A stretch of 64,000 nt of DNA from contig NZ_CP084910.1 in NCBI RefSeq assembly GCF_020535245.1, forward strand, positions 906,501 to 970,500. Direction: 5' to 3'. Every line of letters starts with the position of its first letter. The first letter of the stretch is position 1. Made by a program: the position numbers and the translations under genes. This stretch comes from Asticcacaulis sp. AND118 (GTDB taxonomy: Bacteria > Pseudomonadota > Alphaproteobacteria > Caulobacterales > Caulobacteraceae). Below, one piece after another: positions 59,573 through 64,000 of this stretch. The notes under the pieces are model-generated. The model searched no databases and had not been told where the DNA came from. It saw nothing but the letters and a program-made list of their open reading frames with translations.

Positions 59573-61168
59573 ATGTCGATGAGCGAAGACATGAGGTGCG
59601 ACGGCGCCGGTAAAAATACCGACCGCCGCACCGGCCGGACGCAGGCAGGTCGTAACCCCTTGCGGGTAGCGGTCGCGGCCCTGATGACGGCGGCGCTCTG
59701 CCTGCCGCTGGCGGCCTGCGATGTTTCCGTCGACTGGCTGGGTCGCGGCGACGGTCCGCGTGGCGTCAGCGGGTGCCCGCGTCCGCCTATGACCGATAAT
59801 GGCGGCGGCGGGTTCAATGATCAGGAACGCGCGGTCCGCTATTTCCGCAAGCACGCCTTCTCCAACGACTTCTTCTCGCAGCTTGAATTGTCCAGCCGCT
59901 ATATGGCCGAGCGCGCGACGGACAAGAATCTCGAAGACCCGATCGAGGCGTCGGTGTGGCTGGTCATGGCCTTGACCAACCCCGAAGGCTTTGCGCCGAT
60001 CAACCGCACCCTCAAGGACGGCCAGATGGCCTCGCGCTTCGACAAGTGCCGGGCGGTGGAACGCGCCGTGGCCTATCGCAAGCTGGAATCCCTGCTGGCG
60101 CGCATGGACAATTCCGAGCGCGACAAGATTCGCGACCGCGTCGTCTATATCCAGTCGCAACTGGGCGCGGACGGTTTCCGCACCCTGGGGCGTCTTTACG
60201 ATACGCAGTACGGTCCTATGGGCGAGCCGGTCGATAACCGCGAGGCGGTGCGCGCCATGATGCGCAATCCCGTCGATGGCCGTCCGAACGTTATTTCACT
60301 GTTCCCGCGCAACGATGTCGACGCCTACCTTTATAATTACAAGGCGGCGGAAACCGGCGATGTCGGCGCCTATGTAATGCTCAAGGACTTCGAGAAGTCC
60401 GCCCCTGAGCGCAATCGTTACGGCGCCTTTGTCGAGGCCAAGGCCAAGCGCTGGGTGTCGCCGTTCGAATTCTATCCGCCCGAAGCGCCCGCCGGCGGCG
60501 TGCCGCACTCAGACGAGAGCCGCCCGCGCAACGACGCCTACGAATACGCCCTGTCGCGCATGGACGAACTGCCGTTCATCCATGTCTGGCGCGCGCTGGT
60601 CTATCTCGATCTGGCGCAGGGACCGGCCCCCGTTCAGCGCGTGAACGCCGAATTCGACAATGAAGGCAATCCGGGTCAGGAACGCTATCCGGTCGGCCCG
60701 AACGATGCCGATATCGCTCATGTGTCGGGCCAGTCGCGTCCGGTCGAAGCCGTCTACAGCCCCGGTCGCGTGCCACCTCAGACCCTGTCGGCCCTTCGCG
60801 CTATTCTCGGTCGTCCTGACGGGTCGCGCATGACCAACCTGGATAAGGTGCGCGCCATACAACTGGCGGCCACCAACGGTTCGTCGCAGGCGCAATTGGT
60901 GCTGGCGGTCATGTATTCCGAAGGGGTTGGCGTTCCGACCGACTATGCCCGCGCCTACTATTGGTATCAGCAGGCCGAAAAGCAGGGGTCAGCCGAAGCG
61001 CGCTTTGCCATGTCGACCTATTTTGCGCTGGGCCTGACCGGTGTCGCCGATCAGGACAAGGCGCAGGCCGTCGTGCTGCGCCTCGACTCGGCGCTGGCCG
61101 GCTACAGGCCGTCGGCCTCGCGCCTGCAGGCCGTGCTGGCGCAGGTTTCGGCCAATCCGGGGCGGTAA
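59573..61168 (+). CDS. Sel1-repeat lipoprotein
   Basis: 531 aa from the ATG at 59573 (GGGG about 9 nt before; 59528 and 59579 are alternatives). A basic N-terminal tail of about 28 residues precedes a hydrophobic segment with lipobox LPLAAC (Cys49). The middle is an uncharacterised alpha-helical region (RAVRYFRKHAFSNDFFSQLE). The C-terminus has two Sel1/TPR-like repeats (SQAQLVLAVMYSEGVGVPTD, ARAYYWYQQAEKQGSAEARF). Sel1 proteins act as scaffolds. It precedes the secreted beta-helix gene by 10 bp in the same direction. Confidence 0.8.
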   Translation: MSMSEDMRCDGAGKNTDRRTGRTQAGRNPLRVAVAALMTAALCLPLAACDVSVDWLGRGDGPRGVSGCPRPPMTDNGGGGFNDQERAVRYFRKHAFSNDFFSQLELSSRYMAERATDKNLEDPIEASVWLVMALTNPEGFAPINRTLKDGQMASRFDKCRAVERAVAYRKLESLLARMDNSERDKIRDRVVYIQSQLGADGFRTLGRLYDTQYGPMGEPVDNREAVRAMMRNPVDGRPNVISLFPRNDVDAYLYNYKAAETGDVGAYVMLKDFEKSAPERNRYGAFVEAKAKRWVSPFEFYPPEAPAGGVPHSDESRPRNDAYEYALSRMDELPFIHVWRALVYLDLAQGPAPVQRVNAEFDNEGNPGQERYPVGPNDADIAHVSGQSRPVEAVYSPGRVPPQTLSALRAILGRPDGSRMTNLDKVRAIQLAATNGSSQAQLVLAVMYSEGVGVPTDYARAYYWYQQAEKQGSAEARFAMSTYFALGLTGVADQDKAQAVVLRLDSALAGYRPSASRLQAVLAQVSANPGR

Positions 61169-61178
61169 GGGAAAGATC

Positions 61179-62480
61179 ATGATGCGCGCAATCGTCACCT
61201 TCATCGCCCTGGCCTTTTCGGTTATCGGTCTGTCGCTGGCACCGGCGGCTTCGGCACAAACGCCCGGCGGCTACAACGGATACAATGCCGCGCGGGTCGA
61301 GGCCCGGTCGCGCCAGTGCTTCGGCGTGCTGCTCGACTATCAACTCAAGACCTGCCACGGCAAATATTACAAGCCGCACAGCCGTTACGGCTATTACGGC
61401 TCGAAGTGGAACGCGACCATCAATTGCGACACCGCGCGTCAGGCCTATGTCGAGGATGTGGTGCGCCGCATGCGTCCGGGCGGCGTGCTGAAGCTGGTGG
61501 CGAAGAACCGCTCCTGCGTCGCCAGCCTGCTGATCAATCAATCCTTGACAATTGTCGGCGAGAGCGCGGACTCGCGTCTGCCGGTGCTGGTGGCCCCGGA
61601 CGGCGAGTCCTGCCTGCGCATTAATCCGCAAGCCAGCAAGGTCGTGCTGAAAAACATGCTGATCGCCTCGCGTCGGGGAGGTCAATCGGCCTGTATCTAT
61701 AGCTCCGGTTCGGAGCTGACCCTGCAAAACTCTACGGTGCGCTACGAAGGCGACTCGGCGGCGATTCACGTGGCGGGCGGGCGTCTCAACCTGCTGTCAT
61801 CCTTTGTCGTGGCCAAAACGCGCACCGTCGCCGTGGCCGTCAATTCGTCGCAACTCTATGCCGAGCAATCAGGCATCACCTCGACCTCCGGCGGGCTCTA
61901 TGCCGTGCTCAATGGCGACTCGCAGATGACGGGCGTCACGGTTCAGCAACTGGCCGATTGGCGCGGGTTCGAGCGCGGCGAGGGTGCGATCGGTATGGAG
62001 ATCAAGCTCGACTCCAGCGACTCCATCCTGTCAATGGATGATATGCGCGTCGAATATTTCGCCTCGGCGCTCAGCCTGTCGGGTGGCGGTGAAGCCCTGC
62101 TGTCGCGCTCGCTGATCGATTTCTCCGAGCACGGTGTGACCTCCAGTCTCAACCGTCTGCGCGTTATCGACAACAAGATCCTGTCGAACGAAATCGCCGT
62201 CAATATCGAAGACGGCACGGGTTTCATTGGTGGCAACCAGATCGCCAAGATTCGCACGGCGGGTATTCTGGCGTCGTCGCGCGGCGAAATCCGCGCGGTG
62301 GACAATCTGATCGATCCATCGGCGGAGGCCTGCCCGAAGCTGAAATGGGGCAATCTCGACCCGGCGCAGCGCACCTGCACCCCGTGGTACAAAGGCTCGG
62401 AATTCGACATCCCGGCCGACGCCACGCGCCAGTACATGTTCGCCGACTACTGGCCGCGCTTGTTGGTTGCCTCGAAGTAG
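61179..62480 (+). CDS. secreted right-handed beta-helix protein
   Basis: 433 aa from the ATG at 61179 (SD aaggga), with signal peptide MMRAIVTFIALAFSVIGLSL ending APAASA. From about residue 110 onwards the sequence is a run of short beta-strand repeats with Ser/Asn/Gly turns (KVVLKNMLIASRRGGQSACI, SELTLQNSTVRYEG), typical of parallel beta-helix/pectate-lyase-like folds. Six or more cysteines may form disulfides. No catalytic site was identified. It forms an operon with the Sel1 lipoprotein. Confidence 0.78.
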   Translation: MMRAIVTFIALAFSVIGLSLAPAASAQTPGGYNGYNAARVEARSRQCFGVLLDYQLKTCHGKYYKPHSRYGYYGSKWNATINCDTARQAYVEDVVRRMRPGGVLKLVAKNRSCVASLLINQSLTIVGESADSRLPVLVAPDGESCLRINPQASKVVLKNMLIASRRGGQSACIYSSGSELTLQNSTVRYEGDSAAIHVAGGRLNLLSSFVVAKTRTVAVAVNSSQLYAEQSGITSTSGGLYAVLNGDSQMTGVTVQQLADWRGFERGEGAIGMEIKLDSSDSILSMDDMRVEYFASALSLSGGGEALLSRSLIDFSEHGVTSSLNRLRVIDNKILSNEIAVNIEDGTGFIGGNQIAKIRTAGILASSRGEIRAVDNLIDPSAEACPKLKWGNLDPAQRTCTPWYKGSEFDIPADATRQYMFADYWPRLLVASK

Positions 62481-62595
62481 GGCTCACCGGATTATTACCG
62501 ATATTTAATCCGGTCCCCGGCGGGCAGACTCGACACGTCGAAAAAAGCGGTCTCTAAAGACAACTTCTTTTCCGTTGTAACCATCGGGTTCTGCC

Positions 62596-64000
62596 ATGAA
62601 GTCTCGTCTGCTTGCCTCGGCCGGTCTGGCCGCCGCGCTCCTTTTTCCCGCCCTTTCCGTTCACGCTCAAGACGGGCAGGCTCAAGAGAAGCAGCCGTTC
62701 AGCTATAGCGACCTCATCTCGCTGGAACGCCTGTCCGGGCTGACGGTGAACAAGGCCGAGACGCACGCGGCGTTTCAGGTGCGCACGTTGAACGCCGACA
62801 AGACCAAGGGCGTCACCACCCTGTGGCTGACCGATTTGAAAACCGGTACGTCCAGGGCCCTGACCGCGGCGTCGAAGGGCGGGGCGCTGTCGCCGCAGTG
62901 GGGCGCGGATGGCGCGCTGTACTTCCTGTCGGCGCGTTCGGGCTCGATGCAGGTGTGGAAGACCGATATCAACGACGCCGAAGCCGTGCAGGTGACCAAG
63001 CTGTCGCTCGATGTCGGGTCATATAAGCTGTCTCCGGACGGCAAGGGCATGGTGGTGTCGCTGGCCATCGATGAATCCTGCAAAACCGAAGAAATCGACT
63101 GCACCCTGAAAACGCAGGCCGAAAAGAAGGCCGACAAATCGACCGGCGTCATCTACGATCGCCTGTTCGTTCGCCATTGGGACGCCTGGGCTGACGGTAC
63201 GCGCAACCATTTGTTCTATGTGCCGCTGACGGGTGAGACGGCGACATCCCTGACCGCCGGAGTCGATGGCGACGTGCCGTCCAAACCCTTTGGTGACGAG
63301 GCCGAATACAGTTTCTCGCCCGACGGCCGAAGTGTCTATTATTCGGTGCGCATCGCCGGCAAGGACGAGCCGCGTTCGACCAATTTCGACATCTACAAGG
63401 TCGATATTGCCAGCCCGACGACGCAAACCAACCTGACCGAGGCTAACAAGGCCTGGGACACCGGCGCCGAAGTGTCGCCGGACGGCAAGTGGCTGGCCTA
63501 TCGCGCGATGAAGCGCCCCGGCTTCGAAGCCGATCAGTTCGAAATCTTCGTACGCAACCTTGCCACGGGCGAGACAAAACAGATCGCCGCCGACTGGGAC
63601 CGCTCCGCCGACAGCCTGAAATGGGCGGCCGACGGCAAGAGCCTCTATGTTGTCGCGGGCGATGTCGGCAAGACGCCGCTGTTCCGCGTTGAAATCGCGT
63701 CGGGCAAGGTGACGCCGTTGTCCAAGGGCGGTCACATGGACGCCTTTGCGCCGCTGAAGGATCGCTTCGTCTTCCTCAAGAGCGGGATGGACTATCCGTC
63801 GCAACTGTTTGTGTCCAAGCCGAAAGCCAGGCTTATCGACGACGGCGCGACGAAGCTGACCTTCATCAATGACGCGGTGCTGCAAAACCGCGCCATGGGG
63901 GCCTTCGAGCAGTTTGCGTTCAAGGGCTGGAATGACGAGACCGTCCACGGCTACATCCTGAAACCCGCCAACTATGTCGAAGGCCAGAAATATCCGGTGG
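62596..64000 (+). CDS. S9-family peptidase, secreted (3' end missing)
   Basis: 468 codons are visible from the ATG at 62596; the frame is still open at the window end. Signal peptide MKSRLLASAGLAAALLFPAL then SVHAQ. The N-terminal part is a beta-propeller of WD/PD40-like blades (SPQWGADGALYFLSARSGSM, EYSFSPDGRSVYYSVRIAGK, EVSPDGKWLAYRAMKRPGFE). It ends entering the hinge to the alpha/beta-hydrolase domain (FKGWNDETVHGYILKPANY), so the catalytic Ser is beyond the window. It resembles dipeptidyl/acylaminoacyl peptidases. Confidence 0.87.
   Translation, partial: MKSRLLASAGLAAALLFPALSVHAQDGQAQEKQPFSYSDLISLERLSGLTVNKAETHAAFQVRTLNADKTKGVTTLWLTDLKTGTSRALTAASKGGALSPQWGADGALYFLSARSGSMQVWKTDINDAEAVQVTKLSLDVGSYKLSPDGKGMVVSLAIDESCKTEEIDCTLKTQAEKKADKSTGVIYDRLFVRHWDAWADGTRNHLFYVPLTGETATSLTAGVDGDVPSKPFGDEAEYSFSPDGRSVYYSVRIAGKDEPRSTNFDIYKVDIASPTTQTNLTEANKAWDTGAEVSPDGKWLAYRAMKRPGFEADQFEIFVRNLATGETKQIAADWDRSADSLKWAADGKSLYVVAGDVGKTPLFRVEIASGKVTPLSKGGHMDAFAPLKDRFVFLKSGMDYPSQLFVSKPKARLIDDGATKLTFINDAVLQNRAMGAFEQFAFKGWNDETVHGYILKPANYVEGQKYPV

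Overview
The window is a stretch of roughly 60 % GC chromosome from an alphaproteobacterium, most likely Caulobacterales and probably Asticcacaulis-like. This is inferred from the gene set, the codon use and the order of the ribosomal clusters; no rRNA or other phylogenetic marker was compared. No tRNA, rRNA, CRISPR array or prophage was recognised.

Layout. 1-1.7 kb: the end of a pentapeptide-repeat gene and a convergent isoaspartyl peptidase. 1.7-8.3 kb: a divergent cytochrome bd locus, with cydD-cydC leftward and cydA-cydB-cydX rightward; the 40-residue CydX is easily missed. 8.5-13.6 kb: a CapD-like sugar-nucleotide enzyme, moaD-moaE-moaC, prmA, an Ala/Lys-rich coiled-coil protein and puuD. 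13.9-19 kb: a class III aminotransferase, a structured non-coding stretch, a small disordered protein, a secreted GH13 enzyme and a soluble globin-coupled chemoreceptor. 19-41.4 kb: the str, S10, spc and alpha translation clusters (rpsL to rplQ) with secY, adk and rpoA. Two unrelated genes, a nuclease/phosphatase-fold protein and a GNAT, sit between tuf and rpsJ. The cluster is cut into several units by leader hairpins, intrinsic terminators and palindromic repeats.

41.5-52.5 kb: a 53-residue orphan small gene between twin terminators, a lipoprotein phosphodiesterase, two tandem MFS transporters, a DegP-like lipoprotein protease, a leftward set (YqaA/DedA, DsbB, COQ7, DUF1003, VOC), a MarR regulator and a pair of single-pass membrane proteins of unknown role. 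52.5-54.4 kb: an IS110-family (IS1111-type) insertion that has split a small membrane-protein gene. 54.5-64 kb: ettA, a Tat-signal FAD oxidase, an AraC regulator, a GAF-type methionine sulfoxide reductase, a Sel1 lipoprotein followed by a secreted beta-helix protein, and the first two thirds of an S9 peptidase that runs off the end.

The most interesting observations are as follows. The IS1111-type element has a non-coding tail carrying short exact matches to both of its target flanks. A family of four about 44-bp palindromes lies in the gaps of the translation operons, with compensatory base changes. A 3'-UTR motif is shared by tuf and ettA. Terminator-like hairpins lie in the leaders of three ribosomal operons. 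The 53-aa gene is insulated by terminators on both sides.
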